Assembly (NCBI RefSeq): GCF_036227125.1
Contig: NZ_CP109435.1
Coordinates: forward strand, 6,944,001 to 7,008,000
Direction: 5' to 3'
Length of the DNA: 64,000 nucleotides
Source of the DNA: Streptomyces sp. NBC_01485
GTDB lineage: Bacteria > Actinomycetota > Actinomycetes > Streptomycetales > Streptomycetaceae
A program made the position numbers and the translations under genes. Below the pieces are notes generated by a model that worked only from the letters and a program-made list of their open reading frames with translations, was not told the origin of the DNA and searched no databases. This document shows, one piece after another, positions 45,739-54,207 of the stretch. The stretch's first letter is position 1. The number at the start of each line of letters is the position of its first letter.

Positions 45739-45795
45739 AGCAGGGGCGGCGGGTCACGCCTTCAGGAGCGGTGGGTCACGCCTTCAGGCGGTGGG

Positions 45796-47337
45796 TTACG
45801 ACTTTCCGCCGCCCGCGAGCTTCCACTCCCGGTGCAGCGCCCCGAGCGGGATGTCCCGGTGGAACACGGGCGTGCCGAAGATCGTCAGCTGGAGCCGCAG
45901 GGTGCCCCTGAGATCGACACCGCCGTACACGGCCCAGGAACCCTTGGTGCTGAACACCGGGCCGGTGCCGGTGACCTTGGCGTTGCCCTCGCTGCGGACG
46001 TAGGGCGCCAGGTCGGCTATGACGCCGACGCTGCCGTACAGGCCGACCGTGGCCTGGGCGCCGAGGGCCGCCTGCACGCTGCCCGCGGTGGTGACGGAGG
46101 TGTGTACCGGGGTGCTCTTCATGTTCGAGGAGCTGACCGGGGTCCAGCCCTTGCCCAGGCCGAAGGTGCCGCCCGCCTTGAAGTCGCCCTTCAGGTTCTG
46201 CTCCACGTCGACGGTGATCTTGCCGTCGCCGCTGATCTGGACGTAGCAGGTCAGGTCCAGGTTGACCACGACGGGCACGGGCCCGACCTGGAGCACCGGA
46301 TCGGCGTGCAGGGTGGCGAAGGGGATCCGCACCGGGGTGGCGGAGCCCTTCACACGGCCTTTGAGCGACCAGTCCGAGGACCACTTGCCGGACACGCCCA
46401 GGTAGGCCGAGGCGGGCGCGGCCTTGGCGCCCTCGCCGCCGTAGCGGAAGTCGACCTGTGGGGCGACCTGCACAAAGCCGGAGACGGAGGCGGCCGCCGA
46501 CGCGGACTTGTTGCCGACGGTCGGCAGCTCGGCGCGCACGTCCAGCCGCAGGCTGCCGAGCGGAACCGTCGCTCCCTTGGGGCCGACGTGCACGTCACCC
46601 GTCCGCTTCCAGGAGACGTGGACGTCGGGCAGCAGGGTGTCGATGTCGAAGGCGGCCGGGTCGACCGGCACGCTGCCCTTCGCGGTCTTGTTGCGGAGCA
46701 GGGCGTTGAGCTGGGCGGGCTCGGTCTGCACCTCGGTGCCCTTGTCCGTCTCGCCGATCACCTTCGTGACCTCGGCGAGCAGCCCTTCCGGCGCACCGGG
46801 CGCGGGAGCGCTGGCGATGACGTCGCCGACGGCGGTGCGGTGCGGGGCCGCCGAGGTGCTGGCGGAGGGGGACGCGGGAGAGGCGGAGGACGCGGAGGCC
46901 TCGGGGGAGGTGGGGGACGGCGAGTTCGGCGGGGCGGAACTCGGCGTCCCCGGATCGTCGTTGGAGGAGGAGGGGGAGGAGGCGGTGGAGGAGATGACGG
47001 CGCGTCGGGTCTTGGCGTCGTACGAGGCGACGTCGAGCTCGGTCCGGTGGGCCTCGCCGCCGGAACTGCCCGGGTGGGCCGCTGCGGTGGGAGTGTCCGC
47101 GGGAGCGGCGGCCACGGTGAGCGAACGGTCGGCGGAGGAGGCAGAGGTGTCCGCTTCGGTCTGCCGGGCGGAGGGTGAGGCGGGTGGTTCGGCCTGTGGC
47201 GGGGGAGAGGAGCAGCCCGCGGCGAGGAGGAGGGCGGATGCGGCTATGGCGGGCATGAGGGCACGGGAATGCCTCGTGCGTCTGCGCAAGGTCGGTCCTG
47301 AGGGGTGGGGGTTCCGAAAGGGAAACCGGCTGGGCAT
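45796..47337 (-). CDS. Large secreted lipoprotein of unknown function
   Basis: This 513-aa protein has a signal peptide ending in lipobox LLLAAGC. About 130 residues of Ser/Pro/Ala-rich low-complexity linker follow, then a conserved-looking domain of about 330 residues. That domain is Gly/Val-rich and probably all-beta (FVQVAPQVDFRYGGEGAKAA; VVVNLDLTCYVQISGDGKIT). I do not recognise the family. It would be anchored outside the membrane, the linker spanning the wall. ATG 47337 was chosen to precede the Arg-rich n-region. A short direct repeat (TGGGCATGCGxTGCT twice) lies at the start site. Confidence 0.75.
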   Translation of the reverse strand: MPSRFPFRNPHPSGPTLRRRTRHSRALMPAIAASALLLAAGCSSPPPQAEPPASPSARQTEADTSASSADRSLTVAAAPADTPTAAAHPGSSGGEAHRTELDVASYDAKTRRAVISSTASSPSSSNDDPGTPSSAPPNSPSPTSPEASASSASPASPSASTSAAPHRTAVGDVIASAPAPGAPEGLLAEVTKVIGETDKGTEVQTEPAQLNALLRNKTAKGSVPVDPAAFDIDTLLPDVHVSWKRTGDVHVGPKGATVPLGSLRLDVRAELPTVGNKSASAAASVSGFVQVAPQVDFRYGGEGAKAAPASAYLGVSGKWSSDWSLKGRVKGSATPVRIPFATLHADPVLQVGPVPVVVNLDLTCYVQISGDGKITVDVEQNLKGDFKAGGTFGLGKGWTPVSSSNMKSTPVHTSVTTAGSVQAALGAQATVGLYGSVGVIADLAPYVRSEGNAKVTGTGPVFSTKGSWAVYGGVDLRGTLRLQLTIFGTPVFHRDIPLGALHREWKLAGGGKS

Positions 47338-47474
47338 GCGGTGCTGCTGGGCATGCGTTGCTACTGGCCGGTAATGGCCATGAGCATGCCATGGGTGCCA
47401 CACCGGAGCTTCACGATTCGCCCACACTCCGATGTGACGCGCGCCACAGTTCGCGCCGTGCCTTTCAGGGGCCC

Positions 47475-48707
47475 TCAGTCACCCACCGGCGCCTGGGTCC
47501 GCGGCTCGGGCAGCGGCTCCGCCGTGCCGCCGCCGGGGGCCGTCCGGCGGCGCGCCCACCGAGCCGCCAGCGGCTCCGTCCAGCGCGCGGTGAGCGGGCC
47601 GAGGACCACCAGGATCAGCACGTACGCCGTCGCCAGCGGTCCCAGGGACGGCTCGATTCCGGCGGTGACCGCCAGTCCGGCGATGACGATCGAGAACTCC
47701 CCGCGCGCCACCAGCGCACCGCCCGCACGCCAGCGCCCCTTGACCGAGATCCCGGCCCGCCGGGCCGCCCAGTAGCCGGTGGCGATCTTCGTCGCGGCGG
47801 TGACGACCGCCAGCGCGAGGGCGGGCAGCAGGACGGGCGGGATGCTCGCCGGGTCGGTGTGCAGCCCGAAGAAGACGAAGAAGATCGCCGCGAACAGGTC
47901 CCGCAGCGGGCTCAGCAGCGTGTGCGCGCCCTCCGCCGCTTCCCCGGACAGCGCGATGCCCACCAGGAACGCCCCCACGGCCGCCGACACCTGGAGCTGC
48001 TGCGCCACACCGGCGACCAGGATCGTCAGCCCCAGCACGACGAGCAGCAGCTTCTCCGGGTCGTCGCTCGACACGAAACGGGAGATGACCCGGCCGTGCC
48101 GCACCGCCACGAACAGCACGAGCCCCGCGACGCCCAGCGCGATCGCCAGGGTCAGACTGCCGGCCGCCAGCCCGACCCCGGCCACCAGGGCGGTGACGAT
48201 GGGCAGGTAGACCGCCATGGCCAGGTCCTCGAGGACCAGCACGCTGAGGATCACCGGGGTCTCCCGGTTGCCGACCCGGCCCAGGTCGCCCAGCACCTTG
48301 GCGATCACCCCGGACGAGGAGATCCAGGTGACGCCCGCGAGCACCACGGCCGCCACCGGCCCCCAGCCCAGCAGCAGCGCGGCGAGAGCGCCCGGCACGG
48401 CGTTGAGGGCGCAGTCGACGAGCCCGGCCGGATAGTGGGCCTTGAGGTTGGAGACCAGATCGCTCGCCGTGTACTCCAGGCCGAGCATCAGCAGCAACAG
48501 GATGACGCCGATCTCGGCGCCGATGGCGATGAACTCCTCGCTCGCGCCGAGCGGCAGCAGCCCGCCCTTGCCGAAGGCCAGACCGGCCAGCAGATACAGC
48601 GGGATCGGCGAGAACTGGAAACGGGCGGCGAACCGGCCGAGCAGGCCGAGGCCCAGGATGACGGAACCGAACTCGATCAGCAGGACTGCGGAGTGCACGT
48701 GTATCAC
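47475..48707 (-). CDS. CPA2-family cation/proton antiporter (KhtU/KefB-like)
   Basis: This 410-aa antiporter has about 12 membrane helices and a CPA2 core (EIGVILLLLMLGLEYTASDL; GVTWISSSGVIAKVLGDLGR; ILSVLVLEDLAMAVYLPI). It has no C-terminal RCK domain, which is supplied instead by the upstream gene, whose stop overlaps this start by 4 bp. Size and pairing match KhtU of the Bacillus KhtTU K+(NH4+)/H+ antiporter (about 408 aa). It probably exports K+ or Na+ in exchange for protons for pH and osmotic balance. Confidence 0.88.
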   Translation of the reverse strand: MIHVHSAVLLIEFGSVILGLGLLGRFAARFQFSPIPLYLLAGLAFGKGGLLPLGASEEFIAIGAEIGVILLLLMLGLEYTASDLVSNLKAHYPAGLVDCALNAVPGALAALLLGWGPVAAVVLAGVTWISSSGVIAKVLGDLGRVGNRETPVILSVLVLEDLAMAVYLPIVTALVAGVGLAAGSLTLAIALGVAGLVLFVAVRHGRVISRFVSSDDPEKLLLVVLGLTILVAGVAQQLQVSAAVGAFLVGIALSGEAAEGAHTLLSPLRDLFAAIFFVFFGLHTDPASIPPVLLPALALAVVTAATKIATGYWAARRAGISVKGRWRAGGALVARGEFSIVIAGLAVTAGIEPSLGPLATAYVLILVVLGPLTARWTEPLAARWARRRTAPGGGTAEPLPEPRTQAPVGD

Positions 48708-49189
48708 TCCCGTCCGAGTATCGCCGCGGCCGCGTCCACGCCTTCGCGGGTGCCGATGACGATGAGGGTGTCGCCGCCCGCGAGCCGGAAGTCCGGCGCC
48801 GGCGACGGAATCGCCTCGGCCCGCCGCAGCACCGCCACGATCGAGGCACCGGTCTCCGTGCGCATCCGGGTGTCGCCCAGCAGCCGCCCGTTCCAGCGCG
48901 AGGCCGCCGCCACCTCGATGCGCTCGGCGACCAGCCCCAGGTCCGTGGTGTAGAGCAGGCTCGCGCTGTGATGGGACGGCATCAGCGCGTCGATCAGCGC
49001 GCCCGCCTCGGCGCCGGTCAGCCGCAGGGAGTGGGCGCAGGAGTCGGGGTCGTCGGCCCGGTACAGGCCGACGGTCCGGGTGCCGTCGCGGTGCGCCACC
49101 ACGGACAGGTGGCGCTGCTCCCGCGTCACGAGGTCGTACTGGACTCCGATGCCTGGCAGCGGCGTCGTTCGGAGGCGTGGAGCAGACAC
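48704..49189 (-). CDS. RCK_C (TrkA-C) regulatory subunit, KhtT-like
   Basis: This 161-aa protein has an N-terminal domain (GIGVQYDLVTREQRHLSVVA) and a C-terminal TrkA-C/RCK_C domain (LGDTRMRTETGASIVAVLRR; FRLAGGDTLIVIGTREGVDA). Length and layout match KhtT (165 aa), the gating subunit of KhtTU. RCK_C domains in this family can bind small ligands, including c-di-AMP in some bacteria. Whether this one does is unknown. It is translationally coupled to the antiporter gene (ATGA overlap). GTG 49189 is the start. Confidence 0.85.
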   Translation of the reverse strand: MSAPRLRTTPLPGIGVQYDLVTREQRHLSVVAHRDGTRTVGLYRADDPDSCAHSLRLTGAEAGALIDALMPSHHSASLLYTTDLGLVAERIEVAAASRWNGRLLGDTRMRTETGASIVAVLRRAEAIPSPAPDFRLAGGDTLIVIGTREGVDAAAAILGRE

Positions 49190-49255
49190 GTTTCTTCCCC
49201 TTGCTGGTCGGGTGCCCGGAGCTGCCATGCTGCCATCCGCCCGTACGGTGGCGAC

Positions 49256-49834
49256 ATGGGTGTCGTGACGGATGGACAGGGTCGGCGTCGGACGGAGAGG
49301 CTGGTCACGGCGGTACGAGTCGCAGGGGGAAGTGCCGGAAGTGCCGGAAGTGCCGGAAGCGCCGGAAGCGCCGGAAGGGTCGGAAGGGTCGGCAGAGGAG
49401 GAGCCGCGCGCGTGTCGCTGTTCTGGCGGATCTTCGTCCTCGACGCCGTCGCCCTGATCGTGGCGGCCGCGCTGCTGCTGGGCCCGGTCACCGTCTCCAC
49501 GGCCATACCGCCGGGCGAGGTGCTCGTCGTGGTGGCCGGTCTGGCCGCGCTGCTGACGGTCAACGCGGTCGTGCTGCGCGTCGGCCTGGCCCCGCTGACC
49601 GAGGAGACGGAACTCGTGCTCTACCGCGTGGCCCAGGAAGCCCTCACCAACACCGCCCGCCACTCCGGCGCCGACCGCGCCGAACTCCGCCTGCGCCCGG
49701 TAGCCGACGGCGTCGAACTCCTCGTCCGGGACAACGGCAGCGGCCTGGGCGCGGGGGCGGGGAGGAAACTCGGCATGCGCGACCGTCTGGAACTCACCCG
49801 CTACGCGATCCGCGCGGGCCTCATCGACCCGTGA
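49256..49834 (+). pseudogene. Fused relic of a NarL-type sensor kinase and its response regulator
   Basis: The open frame of 192 aa is pieced from parts. An N-terminal region with two membrane helices (LFWRIFVLDAVALIVAAALL; VLVVVAGLAALLTVNAVVLR) ends at the start of a HAMP (LRVGLAPL). It jumps straight to a kinase HATPase (LVLYRVAQEALTNTARHSGA; LLVRDNGSGLG). It then jumps to the last residues of a LuxR-type regulator (KLGMRDRLELTRYAIRAGLI). HAMP, the phospho-acceptor His domain, the end of the ATPase domain, the whole receiver and most of the DNA-binding domain are absent. S. coelicolor has a complete kinase-regulator pair at this place (SCO5784-5785), so two internal deletions are the likely history. 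Confidence 0.75.
49328..49390 (+). repeat. 9-bp tandem repeat (GGAAGTGCC) x7
   Basis: Seven back-to-back 9-base units lie in register: three GGAAGTGCC, two GGAAGCGCC and two GGAAGGGTC. They encode Gly-Ser-Ala then Gly-Arg-Val repeats near the N-terminus of the kinase relic. The pattern indicates recent slippage expansion. Confidence 0.88.
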
Positions 49835-49918
49835 GGACCTGCCCGGCGGCGCGCGCCGGCCGGGCCTCGCGCGCGGAGCGGCGGCGGGCGTGCTTCGGGG
49901 AGCGCCTACCCTTGAGCC

Positions 49919-51448
49919 ATGACCAGCAGCAGCGACCGGAGCCTCGCAGTGGACGTTCACACCCCCAAGAGCTACGAAATCCGCACTTACGGGTGCCAGA
50001 TGAACGTCCATGACTCCGAGCGGTTGTCCGGGCTGCTCGAAGAGGCCGGGTACGTGCGCGCCCCCGAAGGGGCGGACGGCGACGCGGACGTCGTCGTCTT
50101 CAACACCTGCGCGGTCCGTGAGAACGCCGACAACCGGCTCTACGGCAACCTCGGCCGGCTTGCCCCGATGAAGACGAAGCGTCCCGGGATGCAGATCGCG
50201 GTCGGCGGCTGCCTCGCGCAGAAGGACCGCGACACCATCGTGAAGAAGGCGCCCTGGGTGGACGTCGTCTTCGGCACGCACAACATCGGCAAGCTCCCGG
50301 TCCTGCTGGAACGCGCGCGCGTGCAGGAAGAGGCCCAGGTCGAGATCGCCGAGTCGCTCGAGGCGTTCCCCTCCACCCTGCCGACGCGGCGCGAGAGCGC
50401 CTACGCGGCCTGGGTGTCGATCTCCGTCGGCTGCAACAACACGTGCACCTTCTGCATCGTCCCGGCCCTGCGCGGCAAGGAGAAGGACCGCCGCACCGGC
50501 GACATCCTCGCCGAGATCGAGGCGCTGGTCGGCGAGGGCGTCTCCGAGATCACGCTGCTCGGCCAGAACGTCAACGCCTACGGCTCCGACATCGGCGACC
50601 GCGAGGCCTTCGGCAAGCTGCTGCGCGCGTGCGGCGCGATCGAGGGCCTGGAGCGCGTCCGCTTCACCTCCCCGCACCCGCGCGACTTCACCGACGACGT
50701 CATCGCCGCCATGGCCGAGACGCCCAACGTGATGCCGCAGCTCCACATGCCCCTCCAGTCCGGCTCGGACACGGTCCTGAAGGCGATGCGCCGGTCGTAC
50801 CGGCAGGAGCGCTACCTCGGGATCATCGAGAAGGTGCGGGCCGCCATCCCGCACGCGGCGATCACCACCGACATCATCGTGGGCTTCCCCGGCGAGACCG
50901 AGGAGGACTTCGAGGAGACCCTCCACGCGGTCCGCGAGGCCCGGTTCGCGCAGGCGTTCACGTTCCAGTACTCCAAGCGGCCCGGCACCCCGGCCGCGAC
51001 CATGGAGGACCAGATCCCCAAGGAGGTCGTGCAGGCGCGCTACGAGCGTCTCGTCGCCCTTCAGGAGGAGATCTCCTGGGAGGAGAACAAGAAGCAGGTC
51101 GGCCGCACCCTGGAGCTGATGGTGGCCGAGGGCGAGGGCCGCAAGGACGGCGCCACCCACCGCCTCTCCGGCCGCGCCCCCGACAACCGCCTGGTGCACT
51201 TCACCAAGCCGGACCAGGAGGTGCGCCCCGGCGACGTCGTGACCGTCGAGGTGACGTACGCCGCCCCGCACCACCTCCTCGCCGAGGGCCCCACCCTGGA
51301 CGTGCGCCGCACGCGCGCGGGGGACGCCTGGGAGAAGCGCACCGCGGAGAAGGCGGCGAAGCCGGCCGGCGTCCTGCTCGGCCTCCCCAAGATCGGCGTG
51401 CCCGCACCGCTCCCGGTGGCCACGGGCAGCGGCTGCGGCCGCGACTGA
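49919..51448 (+). CDS. miaB: MiaB: tRNA-2-methylthio-N6-isopentenyladenosine synthase
   Basis: This 509-aa methylthiotransferase has N-terminal cluster cysteines in RTYGCQMNVHDSE, NTCAVRENAD and GGCLAQK. Radical-SAM cysteines are Cys172, Cys176 and Cys179 (GCNNTCTFCIVPALRG), and a C-terminal TRAM domain follows. It adds methylthio groups to i6A37 made by MiaA, whose gene lies 1.7 kb downstream. ATG 49919 has no Shine-Dalgarno sequence, and TACCCT at 49908 suggests a leaderless mRNA. The C-terminal 35 residues are an Ala/Pro/Gly tail. Confidence 0.95.
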   Translation: MTSSSDRSLAVDVHTPKSYEIRTYGCQMNVHDSERLSGLLEEAGYVRAPEGADGDADVVVFNTCAVRENADNRLYGNLGRLAPMKTKRPGMQIAVGGCLAQKDRDTIVKKAPWVDVVFGTHNIGKLPVLLERARVQEEAQVEIAESLEAFPSTLPTRRESAYAAWVSISVGCNNTCTFCIVPALRGKEKDRRTGDILAEIEALVGEGVSEITLLGQNVNAYGSDIGDREAFGKLLRACGAIEGLERVRFTSPHPRDFTDDVIAAMAETPNVMPQLHMPLQSGSDTVLKAMRRSYRQERYLGIIEKVRAAIPHAAITTDIIVGFPGETEEDFEETLHAVREARFAQAFTFQYSKRPGTPAATMEDQIPKEVVQARYERLVALQEEISWEENKKQVGRTLELMVAEGEGRKDGATHRLSGRAPDNRLVHFTKPDQEVRPGDVVTVEVTYAAPHHLLAEGPTLDVRRTRAGDAWEKRTAEKAAKPAGVLLGLPKIGVPAPLPVATGSGCGRD

Positions 51449-51536
51449 CGGCCGTCACGGCGCAGCGACAGCCTGACGGCCGACGCGACGCCCGGGCGGG
51501 TGCCCGTGGATTTCGTACGGGGCTACCCTGCCGGTC

Positions 51537-52253
51537 ATGCTTGTCGCCGCCGCAGTCTGCCCCTGTCCGCCCCTTCTCGTGCCGGAGGTGGCCGCGGGCG
51601 CCGCTCCCGAGCTGGACGCGGCGCGTACCGCCTGCTCCGCCGCGCTGGGCGTGCTGACGGCTGCCCGGCCGGACCGGCTGGTGGTCGTCGGGCCCGCCGG
51701 GCAGGCCGGGCGCGGCCCGTACCCGGAGGGCACGCGGGGCGCGTTCCACGGCTTCGGAGTGGACCTCGCCGTACGGCTGGGCCGCGGCGGCGCGGACGCG
51801 CCGTCCGACCGCGCACTGCCGCCGTCCCTCGCCGTCGGCGCCTGGCTGCTGGAGCGGGCCGGGTGGTCGGCCGCCCCGGTCGAGGGACTCGGCGTGGGGG
51901 AACCGCTCACGGCCGAGCGCTGCGGCGAGGCCGGACAGGAGATCGGCGCGGCGGCGGGACGGGTGGCGCTGCTGGTGATGGGCGACGCCAGTGCGTGCCG
52001 GACGCTGAAGGCGCCGGGCTATCTCGACGAGCGCGCGGCACCGTTCGACGCGGCGGTCGCACGGGCCCTCGGCACGGCGGACGTGGCGGCTCTCAGGGCG
52101 CTGGACGCGCGACTGGCGTACGAACTCAAGGCTTCGGGCCGGGCGCCCTGGCAGGTGCTCGCGGGCGCCGCCGAGGACGCCGGGCTGACGGGCGCGCTGC
52201 TGTACGAGGACGCGCCGTACGGCGTGGGGTACGTGGTCGCGACCTGGTCGTAG
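51537..52253 (+). CDS. Class III extradiol dioxygenase subunit B-like protein
   Basis: This 238-aa protein resembles the LigB fold family (MLVAAAVCPCPPLLVPEV start; LPPSLAVGAWLLERAGW; VALLVMGDASACRTLKAPGY). It is a conserved actinobacterial neighbour of miaB/miaA. The metal-binding His expected near the N-terminus in active enzymes (usually PHPP) is replaced by Cys (PCPP), so ordinary ring-cleavage activity is doubtful. The function is unknown. Its position between miaB and miaA suggests a tRNA-related or coupled role. Confidence 0.75.
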   Translation: MLVAAAVCPCPPLLVPEVAAGAAPELDAARTACSAALGVLTAARPDRLVVVGPAGQAGRGPYPEGTRGAFHGFGVDLAVRLGRGGADAPSDRALPPSLAVGAWLLERAGWSAAPVEGLGVGEPLTAERCGEAGQEIGAAAGRVALLVMGDASACRTLKAPGYLDERAAPFDAAVARALGTADVAALRALDARLAYELKASGRAPWQVLAGAAEDAGLTGALLYEDAPYGVGYVVATWS

Positions 52254-52355
52254 CGGTCCTGGCCGGAGGGCGACGGAGACCTTGGCCGCGGGGCGCGGAA
52301 CGGCGGACGGTCGCGGGCGTCTTGGCTCCGCGGCCGTCCGCCGATCCACGCGCGG

Positions 52356-52634
52356 TCAGGAAGCCGGCGGGGGCGGGCTCGGCGGGGTGAACGTGTCGCC
52401 GTCGCCCGCCGCGGGCTCGTCGCCGTCCTTGTGCGCGAGCTTGTCCATGGCGCCCTTGGCCTTACCGGTGCCCGTCTGGATCTTGTCGCTGTACTTGCCC
52501 TTGGTCTTCTCGTCGACGACCTTCGCGGCCTTGTCGAGACCGTGGTGGACCTTGTCCCCGTGCTGATGCGCGAGGTCCGAGACCTTGCTCTTGGCCGGGG
52601 CGAGTCTGGCCTTCAAATTGTCCAAAAGACCCAT
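52356..52634 (-). CDS. Rv0909/MT0933-family small protein (annotated antitoxin)
   Basis: This 92-aa Lys/Asp-rich helical protein (MGLLDNLKARLAPAKSKVSD) has the low-complexity helix pattern of the MT0933-type antitoxin family and a Pro-rich tail. No toxin-like gene is adjacent, so a toxin-antitoxin role is unproven. Streptomyces genomes carry many such stand-alone, highly charged, often stress-related proteins. It lies 32 bp downstream of the next small gene on the same strand, suggesting an operon. Confidence 0.7.
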   Translation of the reverse strand: MGLLDNLKARLAPAKSKVSDLAHQHGDKVHHGLDKAAKVVDEKTKGKYSDKIQTGTGKAKGAMDKLAHKDGDEPAAGDGDTFTPPSPPPPAS

Positions 52635-52666
52635 GGGGCACCTTCCTCGCGGGTTCGAGCGGGTTC

Positions 52667-52984
52667 CTACGTGCGGGCGCTCTCGCCGGCGTCGCTGTCG
52701 GCGGCCTCCTCGGCGGACTGCTGCCGGGGGATCTCGACGCCGTCGGCGGCGGCCGGCTCCGTTGCCGTCCCCGTCGCCTTCCGCGTCTCGTTCCGCGTCT
52801 CCTTCTGCGCGGCATCGCCGGCTTCGGTCGCCTCCTGCGAGGCCTCCGCTGCCTGGTCCACCTGTTCCACCTCGGCGCCGTCCTCCGGCGTACCGGCCGA
52901 TGCCTCGGCGGCGATCGTCGTCTCCTCCGTCGCCGGCTCCTCCGTGACCTTGGACCTCCGGAAAAGTCGCGCCAAAACGCTCAT
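52667..52984 (-). CDS. Small acidic Ala/Glu-rich protein, function unknown
   Basis: This 105-aa protein has a short basic N-terminus (MSVLARLFRRSK) and a long Ala/Glu/Thr-rich, probably disordered or coiled-coil body. Related Streptomyces proteins are hypothetical. It diverges from miaA with about 180 bp between them and precedes the MT0933-like gene on the same strand. Family assignment is not possible from sequence alone. Confidence 0.6.
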   Translation of the reverse strand: MSVLARLFRRSKVTEEPATEETTIAAEASAGTPEDGAEVEQVDQAAEASQEATEAGDAAQKETRNETRKATGTATEPAAADGVEIPRQQSAEEAADSDAGESART

Positions 52985-53166
52985 ATCCACTCCATACGGT
53001 ACTCGTGCGGGCGAAATCCCGCGTCGGCCGGTGCGTCCGATTGCGCCACCGGGGATCGCCGCCCCTGCGCAGGGTGACGGGAATCTCGCAACGGGCAACG
53101 ACGTCGGAGCGGCACCGTCACGTAACTCGTTCGAGGGTGGGGGTCGACGTTTGCGAGACTGGTGCC

Positions 53167-54105
53167 GTGAGCAGCCCACCCCCCACCCCCCGCGTCATCG
53201 CCGTCGTCGGACCGACCGCGGCCGGAAAGTCCGATCTGGGCGTCTTCCTGGCCCAACGGCTCGGCGGCGAGGTCGTCAACGCCGACTCCATGCAGCTCTA
53301 CCGAGGGATGGACATCGGCACCGCCAAACTGACGCCCGAGGAACGCGGCGGCGTCCCGCACCACCTCCTGGACGTCTGGGACGTCACGGTCACCGCCTCC
53401 GTGGCCGAGTACCAGAGGATGGCGCGCGCCCGGATCGACGCCCTGCTCGCCGAGGGCCGCTGGCCGGTTCTCGTCGGCGGCTCCGGGCTGTACGTCCGCG
53501 GCGCCGTCGACAACCTGGAGTTCCCCGGCACCGACCCCGAGGTCCGCGCCCGGCTCGAGGAGGAGCTCACGCTGCGCGGATCAGGCGCACTGCACGCCCG
53601 GCTGGCCGCCGCCGACCCCGAGGCGGCGCACGCGATCCTGCCCGGCAACGGCCGCCGGATCGTCCGGGCCCTCGAGGTGATCGAGATCACCGGCAAGCCC
53701 TTCACCGCCAACCTGCCCGGCCACGACTCCGTCTACGACACCGTCCAGATCGGGGTCGACGTGGCGCGCCCCGAACTCGACGAGCGCATCGCCCGCCGCG
53801 TCGACCGGATGTGGGACGCAGGGCTCGTGGACGAGGTCCGCGCGCTGGAGGCGCAAGGCCTGCGCGAAGGGCGTACGGCTTCGCGCGCGCTCGGCTACCA
53901 GCAGATCCTCAGGGCTCTGACCGGCGAGTGCACCGAGGACGTGGCGCGCGCCGAGACCGTGCGTGCCACCAAGCGCTTCGCGCGCCGTCAGGATTCGTGG
54001 TTCAGGCGCGATCCGCGGGTGCACTGGTTGAGCGGGGCCGCGGCTGATCTCGGAGAACTTCCGGAGCTCGCGCTGGCGTTGGTGGAACGACCGGTCACAG
54101 CCTGA
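53167..54105 (+). CDS. miaA: MiaA: tRNA dimethylallyltransferase
   Basis: This 312-aa protein has P-loop GPTAAGKSDLG near residue 15. Conserved DSMQLYRGMDIGTAK and RIVRALEVIEITGKPF follow, then GYQQILRALTGE and KRFARRQDSWFRRD. It transfers the dimethylallyl group of DMAPP to A37 of tRNAs reading UNN codons, the substrate then thiolated by MiaB. In Streptomyces this affects the rare UUA leucine codon used in developmental genes. GTG 53167 is chosen as it immediately precedes the conserved N-terminus. Confidence 0.95.
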   Translation: MSSPPPTPRVIAVVGPTAAGKSDLGVFLAQRLGGEVVNADSMQLYRGMDIGTAKLTPEERGGVPHHLLDVWDVTVTASVAEYQRMARARIDALLAEGRWPVLVGGSGLYVRGAVDNLEFPGTDPEVRARLEEELTLRGSGALHARLAAADPEAAHAILPGNGRRIVRALEVIEITGKPFTANLPGHDSVYDTVQIGVDVARPELDERIARRVDRMWDAGLVDEVRALEAQGLREGRTASRALGYQQILRALTGECTEDVARAETVRATKRFARRQDSWFRRDPRVHWLSGAAADLGELPELALALVERPVTA

Positions 54106-54207
54106 TCACGTCATGGCATCGGGACGCCCAGGCCGTCATCCGGTTCTCCGGTGCCGTGCCATCATCGAGCTTCGATCGAGCAAGTGGAGTCCGAGTTGGG
54201 AGGGCGC

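Noticed and set aside
52356..52634. Toxin-antitoxin module
   Set aside because: Only the antitoxin-family-like protein is present. The neighbouring small acidic protein shows no toxin features.
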